Positions 36,671 to 44,146 of a DNA stretch of 64,000 nt are shown here, one piece after another. Position 1 is the stretch's first letter. Every line of letters starts with the position of its first letter. Below the pieces are notes generated by a model that ran no database searches, was not told the origin of the DNA, and saw only the letters and a list, made by a program, of their open reading frames with translations. The position numbers and the translations under genes were made by a program. The DNA comes from Bacteroides sp. (GTDB lineage: Bacteria; Bacteroidota; Bacteroidia; Bacteroidales; Bacteroidaceae): the NCBI GenBank assembly GCA_019416685.1, contig DXWV01000101.1, forward strand, positions 78,858-142,857. Direction: 5' to 3'.

Positions 36671-38374
36671 ATGAAAGTCTTAGAATTCAAACCCAAGCTG
36701 TTTTCTACACTCAAAAATTACTCAAAAGAAACGTTTACAGCCGATCTCATGGCTGGGATTATTGTTGGTATTGTAGCCCTCCCATTAGCCATTGCATTTG
36801 GTATTGCATCTGGTGTATCTCCCGAAAAAGGTATTATCACTGCTATCATTGCAGGATTTATTATTTCATTATTGGGCGGTAGTAAAGTACAGATAGGCGG
36901 ACCGACAGGAGCATTCATCGTTATTATCTATGGTATTATCCAGCAATATGGAGAAGCTGGACTCATCGTAGCTACTCTAATGGCAGGTGTAATACTCATT
37001 CTATTAGGAGTATTTAAGTTGGGAGCAGTTATTAAATTTATTCCTTATCCCATCATTGTGGGTTTCACAAGTGGTATTGCCGTAACCATTTTCACCACCC
37101 AAATAGCTGACATTTTCGGACTGACTTTCGGAAGTGAAAAAGTTCCCGGAGATTTTGTAGGAAAGTGGATGATTTATTTCCGTCATTTTGACACAATTAA
37201 CTGGTGGAATACTATTGTAAGTATCGTAAGTGTTATAATTATTGCTGTTACTCCGAAGTTTTCAAAAAAGATACCGGGATCTCTGATTGCTATTATTGTT
37301 GTGACAATTGCTGTATACCTCATGAAAATTTATGGAGGAATTGATTGTATCGATACGATTGGTGATCGTTTTACCATTAAATCCGAATTGCCTGATGCTG
37401 TTGTTCCTGCTCTGAACTGGGAAGCCATTAAAAACCTGTTCCCGGTAGCTATTACAATTGCTGTATTGGGTGCCATTGAATCGTTACTTTCGGCCACAGT
37501 AGCCGATGGTGTAATAGGAGACCGTCACGATTCAAATACCGAACTGATAGCTCAGGGTGCAGCCAATGTCATCGCTCCTTTATTTGGAGGTATACCTGCC
37601 ACAGGTGCTATTGCACGTACTATGACGAATATCAATAATGGTGGAAAAACACCTGTAGCCGGAATTATTCATGCCGTTGTATTACTACTTATTTTACTAT
37701 TCCTGATGCCATTGGCACAATATATTCCAATGGCATGTCTGGCAGGTGTACTGGTCATTGTTTCTTATAATATGAGTGGATGGCGCACATTCAAAGCGTT
37801 GTTGAAAAATCCGAAATCGGATGTTACTGTATTACTTATCACCTTCTTCCTAACCGTTATTTTTGATCTGACAATTGCTATCGAAGTCGGTTTGATTATT
37901 GCCTGTGTACTGTTTATGAAACGTGTTATGGAAACAACCAAAATATCTGTCATTACCGATGAAATAGACCCAAACTCAGAATTGGATATTGCCGTTCGTG
38001 AAGAACATCTGATTATTCCAAAAGGAGTAGAAGTATATGAAATCAACGGTCCATATTTCTTTGGTATTGCAACACAATTCGAGGAAGTAATGGCACAATT
38101 GGGAGACCGCCCCACCGTACGTATCATTCGTATGCGTAAAGTTCCGTTTATCGATTCAACCGGTATTCACAACTTATCCAACTTGTGCAGAATGTCTCAA
38201 AAAGAAAAAATTACAATTGTGCTTTCAGGAGTAAATGACAAAGTACATAAAGTATTGGAAAAATCAGGATTCTATGAATTGCTGGGAGAAGAAAATATCT
38301 GCCCGAATATCAATGTAGCATTGGAAAGAGCGAAAGATATTATAAGTGTACAAACTTTAAACACAGAAAAGTGA
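36671..38374 (+). CDS. SulP family inorganic anion transporter with STAS domain
   Basis: This is a 567-residue inner membrane protein. About 10-12 hydrophobic segments fill residues 25-435, with the SulP signature region GIIVGIVALPLAIAFGIASG and the conserved GGPTGAF. A C-terminal cytoplasmic STAS domain spans residues ~455-560 (YFFGIATQFEEV, then FIDSTGIHNL). SulP members move sulfate, bicarbonate or other anions. The substrate cannot be read from sequence, and no sulfate assimilation or carbonic anhydrase gene is nearby to decide. It is monocistronic and ends before the hairpin cluster at 38422-38481. Confidence 0.9.
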   Translation: MKVLEFKPKLFSTLKNYSKETFTADLMAGIIVGIVALPLAIAFGIASGVSPEKGIITAIIAGFIISLLGGSKVQIGGPTGAFIVIIYGIIQQYGEAGLIVATLMAGVILILLGVFKLGAVIKFIPYPIIVGFTSGIAVTIFTTQIADIFGLTFGSEKVPGDFVGKWMIYFRHFDTINWWNTIVSIVSVIIIAVTPKFSKKIPGSLIAIIVVTIAVYLMKIYGGIDCIDTIGDRFTIKSELPDAVVPALNWEAIKNLFPVAITIAVLGAIESLLSATVADGVIGDRHDSNTELIAQGAANVIAPLFGGIPATGAIARTMTNINNGGKTPVAGIIHAVVLLLILLFLMPLAQYIPMACLAGVLVIVSYNMSGWRTFKALLKNPKSDVTVLLITFFLTVIFDLTIAIEVGLIIACVLFMKRVMETTKISVITDEIDPNSELDIAVREEHLIIPKGVEVYEINGPYFFGIATQFEEVMAQLGDRPTVRIIRMRKVPFIDSTGIHNLSNLCRMSQKEKITIVLSGVNDKVHKVLEKSGFYELLGEENICPNINVALERAKDIISVQTLNTEK

Positions 38375-38421
38375 ATTCTAAATAGTTTTTAATTTATTAA
38401 AACTATATACTTTACTATAAC

Positions 38422-38481
38422 AACATCCCCATGTTTTATAATACAACATCCCCATGTTCTGGTATAAAACATGGGGATGTT
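38422..38481. terminator. Bidirectional terminator with two alternative left arms
   Basis: AACATCCCCATGTT occurs twice (38422-38435 and 38445-38458), and its complement AACATGGGGATGTT once (38468-38481), followed by a T-tract. The far copy can pair over 19 bp (38422-38440 with 38463-38481) and the near copy over 14 bp, so two exclusive hairpins are possible. It lies between the convergent SulP and radical SAM genes. Confidence 0.8.
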
Positions 38482-38495
38482 TTCAATTCCTTCTT

Positions 38496-39269
38496 CTAAT
38501 AAGAAGCAGATGCGGAAATACCTGCTTCAGTTAATAAAGATAGTATTCTATCTAATTCTTCATGGGTAGCTTTTTGTAAATCATGATCCGGAGTTTCACG
38601 ATCAATCGTATAAATCATCACTTGCCGGGGAGCAACCTCTTTTACTATTTCTAACCAGGGTAATACATACTTATCAGAAGTATTATTCACATCCTGTCCC
38701 TGATAAGTACCTTTCATAAACATTGTCTGAATAATACAGTTTCCTTTAAAAGCTTTCAGATTATCAATTATCTCTGATACAGAATATTTACCAGCAGGAC
38801 GGTCAATGAGATGAATATAATCACTATCCACTGTATCCAGTTTTAAAATATTATTATCTATCTTGTTCAATGCTTCGAATACAGCCGGACGATGAATAAA
38901 CGTTGAATTACTCAATACGCTCACTTTTGCTTTCGGAAAATACTTATCACGAAGAGCCAGCGTATCTTCAATAATTTCCGGAAAATGAGGATGTGCCGTA
39001 GGTTCACCATTCCCGGCAAAAGTCAGCACATCAGGAAAAGGACCATTCATCAGCATATCTTTCAAGCGGGTTTCAAGTGCTTCACGTACTTCCTCACGAG
39101 TAGGCAACGGCTTAGAAGGGCGATGATCTGCATTAAAACCACATTCACAATAGATGCAATCAAATGAACATACCTTTCCATCGGAGGGTAAAAGATTTAT
39201 TCCCAAGGATACCCCCAAACGGCGGGAATGAATAGGACCAAAAATGGGGGAAGGATAAATAACAGTCAT
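38496..39269 (-). CDS. Radical SAM protein
   Basis: This is a 257-residue cytoplasmic protein. The N-terminal cluster motif CSFDCIYC (Cx3Cx2C) near residues 34-41 binds the 4Fe-4S cluster that activates S-adenosylmethionine. FAGNGEPTAHPHFPEI follows, as in the family of small radical SAM proteins with the GNGEPT motif. There is no extra cysteine-rich C-terminal domain. The substrate is unknown. It is transcribed in the same direction as the HhH/beta-barrel gene, 62 bp downstream of it, but no functional link is evident. Confidence 0.85.
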   Translation of the reverse strand: MTVIYPSPIFGPIHSRRLGVSLGINLLPSDGKVCSFDCIYCECGFNADHRPSKPLPTREEVREALETRLKDMLMNGPFPDVLTFAGNGEPTAHPHFPEIIEDTLALRDKYFPKAKVSVLSNSTFIHRPAVFEALNKIDNNILKLDTVDSDYIHLIDRPAGKYSVSEIIDNLKAFKGNCIIQTMFMKGTYQGQDVNNTSDKYVLPWLEIVKEVAPRQVMIYTIDRETPDHDLQKATHEELDRILSLLTEAGISASASY

Positions 39270-39331
39270 GATGAGATTTTACAATTTGACGATTTACAAT
39301 TTACGATTGATAATACTATCATGCAAATATA

Positions 39332-41362
39332 TCAAAACTTCAAGCGTAATTGCATCTGTAAGTCTGCTTTTTTATTATTTCGTATCAAGTCATATCCGGA
39401 ACCTATTTCATTACGATCATAGTATATCGTCTGTCCTATCCTAACTATCATCATCCAATGTGTATTCAGATCATAGCGCAGATTGATTGCCAGACGTATT
39501 CCTATACCTTGAAACGAAGGAGTGTAAAAAGTATAAAGCAAACCTTTTTCTGCAATGTATACACGGGTATCATAATTATCGGTATGAAAAAAACTTCCCT
39601 GTAATTCAGTCCTTAACGGAATATGAGATAATCGGTAAGCTATCATTTGCGTAATCTGATAACCCTGTCCGGCTACCTCCCCTGAAGAGTGGAAGTTATT
39701 ATAATCAACCGTTGTTCGAAAGGAAAACAAATCATTCGGTGAATAGTTCAGCCGATAACGCAACCGATGATGATACGTTGGAAGAGTAATTTCTCCACCC
39801 GTTCCGGCCAAATCTCTTTCTTTTCGTTTATAACGATAATTCAAATACATAGTAAGTTCTCTTCGGGGAGTAAAGTTCATTTGTAATACTCCGTCAATAC
39901 CTTGTGAAGGTTTACTTATCCTATACCTCCACCAGGGAAAAGAAAATAAGTCTATAGATGCAAAAAATTTCCAATAACGAAAAGGAGATATTTCACCGGC
40001 AAGATACCAGCCATTTTCATTCTGTACATTACTACCTTCACCAAACGAACGGGCAAACATTGCCCAATAATCATGTGTATAATAACGGTGTATCAATAAT
40101 AGATTGGCTCCTTGTACAGGAGAATACTGCAATTTATTTAAAAGGGCAAATCCCTTTTTGCCAATAGCCGCTTCTCCCTGAAAAGAAAAACGATGCCAAC
40201 GATACCCATAATCCAGTCCTACATTATAAAACTTATTACCATGAATATTATACTTGGAATATTGCCGCAGTTCGGGTTCAAAAGGATGATTAAAAAAGTA
40301 GTAAATACCGGTCAATCCCAATTTCAGATGATTATTTGTATAAGTTATATTTCCACCTGTTAATTGCATTGTGAAAACATTCTTTTTATCAGCTTCTTTC
40401 TGACTACGATGTAAACCAGTCTTATAAATAGAAGTTATTTCACCTTCCTCTACCACTCCATCCATACTGCGATGCGAATAAAAAGCAGATAATACCAGGT
40501 ATTTACTTAGTTCTACAGCAGTAGCTACTCCCCGAAAATAATTATATTCATCCGTAGAAGAGTGTTTCCGTATACCTCCGTTACGGAAAGACAATGAAGA
40601 AAGATAAATACTCTTTCCCATAAGAAAATCAGTATTCACTATCAACCCTTGACCAAAGCTTAACCGGTAGTTGCCTAAAGCCAGAGTTTTCAACCGTCCT
40701 ATTTTAGTTATTAACAAGTAATATGAATAGTAATCATAGCCCTGTTTATTATGTAATGCACCAAAAGGTTCACCCGCATCTTTTTCTCCGGTTATACCGG
40801 CATAAACATTCTCACTATACCGAAAACCATATCGTAGAGAGTGATACATAGAGGGTCCCAAATAAGTTTTTTCATATCCCTTACGTGTATAGAACGGAAT
40901 ATCCAAACGAGTTAACACTTCATGTTTACCATACCTAAGCACATCCTTTAAACGAGGTAAAGGCTCTTTCTTATCAACAGGTTGTACACAAACAAAAGGA
41001 AGTAAACAATGAATAGTCCGACGGTCCATCTCTTCTACCAACTGTAGTTCATAAATGGTTTGCATCTGTCCGTGAATATAAACATAAGCTAACAGGTTCT
41101 CAATCTGAATATCAGATAGAAAAGGAAGCTGCTCCAACTGTTCTTTGGTAGCGGTATTCAGATTGATAGGTTGCTGAATACGTTCAGAAAGTTCTTCAAT
41201 CTTATCTTCCCAATTTATCTCTTCACCGTCATCGTTATTAACAGAAATATCCTCAATTACCTCCTCCATAATATCCACAGAAGGGTTCTGAGCTTTATTA
41301 ACAGGCATTATCAACAAGAGGTTAATAACTAAAAACAGCCGAAAAAGGCATGTGTTTTTCAT
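39332..41362 (-). CDS. Outer membrane beta-barrel-like protein with N-terminal helix-hairpin-helix domain
   Basis: This is a 676-residue protein with a signal peptide (LLLIMPVNKAQ). Residues ~40-125 carry a ComEA-like helix-hairpin-helix region: PINLNTATKEQLEQLPFLSD, then YELQLVEEMDRRTIHCLLPF. Residues ~150-676 are a long series of alternating aromatic beta-strands ending in a C-terminal Phe (LQMQLRLKF), as expected for an outer membrane barrel. The role is unknown. A DNA-contacting periplasmic domain on a barrel would suit DNA binding or uptake, but HhH folds also mediate protein contacts. It is divergent from the DUF4294 gene. Confidence 0.75.
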   Translation of the reverse strand: MKNTCLFRLFLVINLLLIMPVNKAQNPSVDIMEEVIEDISVNNDDGEEINWEDKIEELSERIQQPINLNTATKEQLEQLPFLSDIQIENLLAYVYIHGQMQTIYELQLVEEMDRRTIHCLLPFVCVQPVDKKEPLPRLKDVLRYGKHEVLTRLDIPFYTRKGYEKTYLGPSMYHSLRYGFRYSENVYAGITGEKDAGEPFGALHNKQGYDYYSYYLLITKIGRLKTLALGNYRLSFGQGLIVNTDFLMGKSIYLSSLSFRNGGIRKHSSTDEYNYFRGVATAVELSKYLVLSAFYSHRSMDGVVEEGEITSIYKTGLHRSQKEADKKNVFTMQLTGGNITYTNNHLKLGLTGIYYFFNHPFEPELRQYSKYNIHGNKFYNVGLDYGYRWHRFSFQGEAAIGKKGFALLNKLQYSPVQGANLLLIHRYYTHDYWAMFARSFGEGSNVQNENGWYLAGEISPFRYWKFFASIDLFSFPWWRYRISKPSQGIDGVLQMNFTPRRELTMYLNYRYKRKERDLAGTGGEITLPTYHHRLRYRLNYSPNDLFSFRTTVDYNNFHSSGEVAGQGYQITQMIAYRLSHIPLRTELQGSFFHTDNYDTRVYIAEKGLLYTFYTPSFQGIGIRLAINLRYDLNTHWMMIVRIGQTIYYDRNEIGSGYDLIRNNKKADLQMQLRLKF

Positions 41363-41445
41363 TCATTTTTACTTTTTTCAGATGCCGAAGATACTTTAAA
41401 TAGGTTAACACTACAAGGAATTGAACAAATAATAAAATAATCTTG

Positions 41446-41453
41446 TAATTTTG
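41446..41453 (+). promoter_or_regulatory. -7 box immediately before the DUF4294 start
   Basis: TAATTTTG matches TAnnTTTG and ends only 4 bp before the ATG at 41458. Transcription would start at or next to the start codon, which suggests a leaderless mRNA. Confidence 0.45.
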
Positions 41454-41457
41454 CGAC

Positions 41458-42063
41458 ATGAATACAAGACCTAACATAGTAATACTTACACTGTTTGCTC
41501 TGTTTCTTTCTTTCCAGTCCGTTCTGGCACAAGATAAACAAAGCAGAGGAGGATACCTTGTTCCGGTTTGTATTTATGAAGGAGATACCATACCCTGTGT
41601 ACAGCTACCTACCGTTTATATTTTTAAGCCACTAAAGTTTAAAAATGATAAAGAACGTATGGAGTATTATAAGTTAGTAAGAAATGTCAAGAAGATATAT
41701 CCCATAGCCCGAGAAATTAACCGTACCATACTCGAAACTTATGAATATCTGCAAACTCTCCCAAATGAAAGAGCACGTCAGAAACATATTAAAAGAGTAG
41801 AAAAAGGTCTCAAAGACCAATATACCCCCCGAATGAAAAAACTCTCTTTTGCACAGGGTAAATTGTTGATAAAGCTGGTAGACAGACAAAGCAATCAAAC
41901 CTCCTTTGAATTAGTAAAAGCCTTCATGGGCCCTTTCAAAGCAGGTTTTTATCAAACATTCGCCGCTCTCTTTGGTGCCAGTCTTAAAAAAGAATACGAT
42001 CCGAATGGTGAAGATAAACTCACCGAACGGGTGGTGATATTAGTTGAGAATGGACAAATTTGA
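41458..42063 (+). CDS. DUF4294 family secreted protein
   Basis: This is a 201-residue protein with a signal peptide (LFLSFQSVLAQ). The body matches the Bacteroidetes family DUF4294: YEGDTIPCVQLPTVYIFKP, then a basic helical region with VKKIYPIAREINRTI and KLSFAQGKLLIKLVDRQ. No enzyme motif was recognised and the function is unknown. It is probably periplasmic. It converges with the SpoU methyltransferase gene across an inverted repeat at 42065-42155. Confidence 0.8.
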   Translation: MNTRPNIVILTLFALFLSFQSVLAQDKQSRGGYLVPVCIYEGDTIPCVQLPTVYIFKPLKFKNDKERMEYYKLVRNVKKIYPIAREINRTILETYEYLQTLPNERARQKHIKRVEKGLKDQYTPRMKKLSFAQGKLLIKLVDRQSNQTSFELVKAFMGPFKAGFYQTFAALFGASLKKEYDPNGEDKLTERVVILVENGQI

Positions 42064-42064
42064 A

Positions 42065-42155
42065 ATAGTGATGAGTAGTTTAGTGATAAGTGATTAGTTC
42101 CATGTAGTATATTCGCGCAGCTTACTAATCACTTATCACTACTCATTTATCACTA
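42065..42155. repeat. Inverted repeat, family B copy 2 (GTGATAAG units)
   Basis: The left part (42065-42097) contains ATAGTGATGAGTAG and TAGTGATAAGTGATTAG. The right part (42125-42155) is their complement (CTAATCACTTATCACTA). It lies between convergent genes and overlaps the last codons of the SpoU gene. It shares its vocabulary with 7135-7210 and probably serves as a bidirectional terminator. Confidence 0.75.
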
Positions 42156-42688
42156 ATTTTTAGCTTCTTAAAGAGGTCCCATATTACAATCCCCGTCGTC
42201 ACAGATACGTTCAGTGAATGTTTAGTACCATATTGGGGAATCTCTATACAACCATCCGAATGGTTAATAACTTCCTGTTGTACCCCTTTCACTTCATTTC
42301 CCATAACGATGGCATATTTCTTTGTCTTATCCAGTTCCAGTTCATCCAGCATGATACTGCCTTCAGCCTGTTCCACCGAATAAACAATATATCCTTCATT
42401 TTTGAGGTTATCAACAGCTTCAACAGCGTTATTAACATACTTCCAGTTAACTGTAAATTCGGCACCTAAAGCTGTTTTATGCATTTCCGGATGTGGAGGA
42501 GTAGCCGTAATCCCACACAGATAAATACATTCAATACGAAATGCATCTGATGTACGGAACACAGAACCAATATTATGCAAGCTCCGGATATCATCCAGTA
42601 CTACTACCAAAGGCAGTTTATCCGCTTCTTTAAATTCCTCTGCACTTATCCGGTTCAGCTCGGTTATTTTCAATTTTCGCATGTTCAT
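42143..42688 (-). CDS. SpoU/TrmH family RNA 2'-O-methyltransferase
   Basis: This is a 181-residue cytoplasmic protein. The SPOUT knot motifs are present: LDDIRSLHNIGSVFRT (motif 1, with Asn and Arg), AIVMGNEVKGV (motif 2) and IPQYGTKHSLNVSVTTGI (motif 3). It lacks the N-terminal substrate-binding domain of RlmB and is the size of small TrmH/TrmL-like enzymes. It methylates a ribose 2'-OH in tRNA or rRNA; the target position is unknown. The ATG at 42682 (MRKLK) is an alternative start. A TACTTTTG -7 box lies at 42713-42720. Confidence 0.88.
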   Translation of the reverse strand: MNMRKLKITELNRISAEEFKEADKLPLVVVLDDIRSLHNIGSVFRTSDAFRIECIYLCGITATPPHPEMHKTALGAEFTVNWKYVNNAVEAVDNLKNEGYIVYSVEQAEGSIMLDELELDKTKKYAIVMGNEVKGVQQEVINHSDGCIEIPQYGTKHSLNVSVTTGIVIWDLFKKLKISDK

Positions 42689-42712
42689 ATCCTTATTATT
42701 TCTTAGCTACTG

Positions 42713-42720
42713 CAAAAGTA
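42713..42720 (-). promoter_or_regulatory. -7 box for the SpoU methyltransferase gene
   Basis: The minus strand reads TACTTTTG, an exact TAnnTTTG match 24 bp upstream of the start. Confidence 0.5.
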
Positions 42721-42928
42721 ATTCTTTTCTGTTAACACACCTGTTTATAACCGTTGAAAACCTGTCAAAACTTTAAGCAAAGATTTTGAAAACTAACTCT
42801 TGCATTATTCAGAAGAAGGTATAAGGAAGACTCATAATGAACAATACAAAAAAGTTAATATAAACTTTCAATACATTCTTGAACATATTTTTCAGCACTT
42901 ATTACCCTGTTTATATCCATAAAGTTTT

Positions 42929-42936
42929 TAACTTTG
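42929..42936 (+). promoter_or_regulatory. Possible -7 box for nadA with a long leader
   Basis: TAACTTTG matches TAnnTTTG but lies 213 bp upstream of the nadA ATG, which would leave a ~200-nt leader. The gap 42689-43149 is AT-rich and shows no gene, tRNA or recognised riboswitch. Confidence 0.35.
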
Positions 42937-43149
42937 CACTTTATCAACAAGGTGTTAATACAAATTGAGAGATAGCTTATTATCAGCCAATAGCCTCTTT
43001 TCAGTCCGTTCATAATATACTGATAACTGTGTATTGGAGACTAATAACTTATCTGACAAGAAAAATAGCTTTTATTTGCTAACACTATTAACAGCCTATT
43101 ATCACTAACAAAGGATTTTTCTTTAAAAAGGAGAGAAAATAAAATTATT

Positions 43150-44088
43150 ATGAATGAACTCATAAAAGCTATTAACGAGCTGAAAAAAGAAAAGAATGCA
43201 GTAATTCTGGGTCACTACTACCAGAAGGGTGAGATACAAGATATCGCCGACTATGTAGGCGACAGTCTGGCATTAGCTCAATGGGCCGCCAAAACAAAAG
43301 CGGATATCATTGTAATGTGCGGTGTTCATTTTATGGGTGAAACGGCAAAGGTGCTCTGTCCTGAAAAAAAGGTATTGGTGCCCGATATGAATGCGGGTTG
43401 TTCACTGGCCGATAGTTGTCCGGCAGATCAGTTTACACAGTTTGTCAAAGAGCATCCCGGATATACGGTGATATCCTATGTCAATACAACGGCCGCAGTG
43501 AAAGCTGTAACCGATGTAGTGGTAACTTCTACCAATGCAAAGCAAATAGTGGAAAGCTTTCCCAAAGATGAGAAAATAATTTTTGGTCCGGACCGCAATC
43601 TTGGAAATTATATCAACTCAGTTACGAACCGGCAGATGTTGTTGTGGGATGGTGCCTGCCATGTGCATGAGCAGTTTTCGGTAGAAAAGATTTTAGAGCT
43701 GAAAGCACAATATCCTGATGCCATCGTACTTGCGCATCCTGAATGTAAGAGTACAGTATTGAAACTGGCAGACGTTGTGGGTTCTACAGCTGCCTTGTTG
43801 AAATATGCTGTTAACAGCAGTGAACAACGATTCATTGTAGCTACCGAATCGGGTATTCTTCATGAGATGCAGAAGAAATGCCCGGAAAAGACGTTTATTC
43901 CCGCTCCACCGAATGATAGTACCTGTGCCTGTAACGAGTGTAGCTTTATGAGACTAAATACGCTGGAGAAGCTCTATGAGTGTCTGAAGCATGAGTCACC
44001 GGAAATACAGGTTGATCCGGAAATAGCAGAAAAGGCGGTAAAGCCGATAAAGAGGATGTTGGAGATATCGGAGAAGTTGGGATTATGA
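43150..44088 (+). CDS. nadA: Quinolinate synthase
   Basis: This is a 312-residue cytoplasmic 4Fe-4S enzyme. It has the three conserved cysteine regions of NadA: MCGVHFMGETAK, DGACHVHEQF and CNECSFMRLNT. It also has the N-terminal ILGHYYQKGEIQDIADYVGDSL and HPECKS substrate-site segments. It condenses iminoaspartate from NadB with dihydroxyacetone phosphate to make quinolinate for NAD synthesis. nadB lies 34 kb away and nadC is not in the window. It is followed by a perfect 25-bp hairpin shared with the convergent porZ end. Confidence 0.95.
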   Translation: MNELIKAINELKKEKNAVILGHYYQKGEIQDIADYVGDSLALAQWAAKTKADIIVMCGVHFMGETAKVLCPEKKVLVPDMNAGCSLADSCPADQFTQFVKEHPGYTVISYVNTTAAVKAVTDVVVTSTNAKQIVESFPKDEKIIFGPDRNLGNYINSVTNRQMLLWDGACHVHEQFSVEKILELKAQYPDAIVLAHPECKSTVLKLADVVGSTAALLKYAVNSSEQRFIVATESGILHEMQKKCPEKTFIPAPPNDSTCACNECSFMRLNTLEKLYECLKHESPEIQVDPEIAEKAVKPIKRMLEISEKLGL

Positions 44089-44146
44089 AACCCTCAAAAA
44101 AGAATGGCTTGCTGTTATTAAAGCAAGCCATTCTTTTTTGAGGGTT
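44089..44146. terminator. Bidirectional terminator between nadA and porZ
   Basis: A perfect 25-bp stem (44089-44113 with 44122-44146) encloses an 8-nt loop. A6 and T6 runs sit inside the arms, and the porZ stop codon lies at the edge of the right arm. Confidence 0.88.

Noticed and set aside
38422..38481. Short CRISPR-like repeats
   Set aside because: There are only two direct copies plus one inverted copy, between convergent genes and next to a T-tract. It is a terminator structure.
42700..43149. Possible replication origin (TTATCAACA and similar near-DnaA boxes)
   Set aside because: Only one site is within one mismatch of the DnaA consensus and no dnaA or dnaN lies nearby. AT-richness alone explains the hits.
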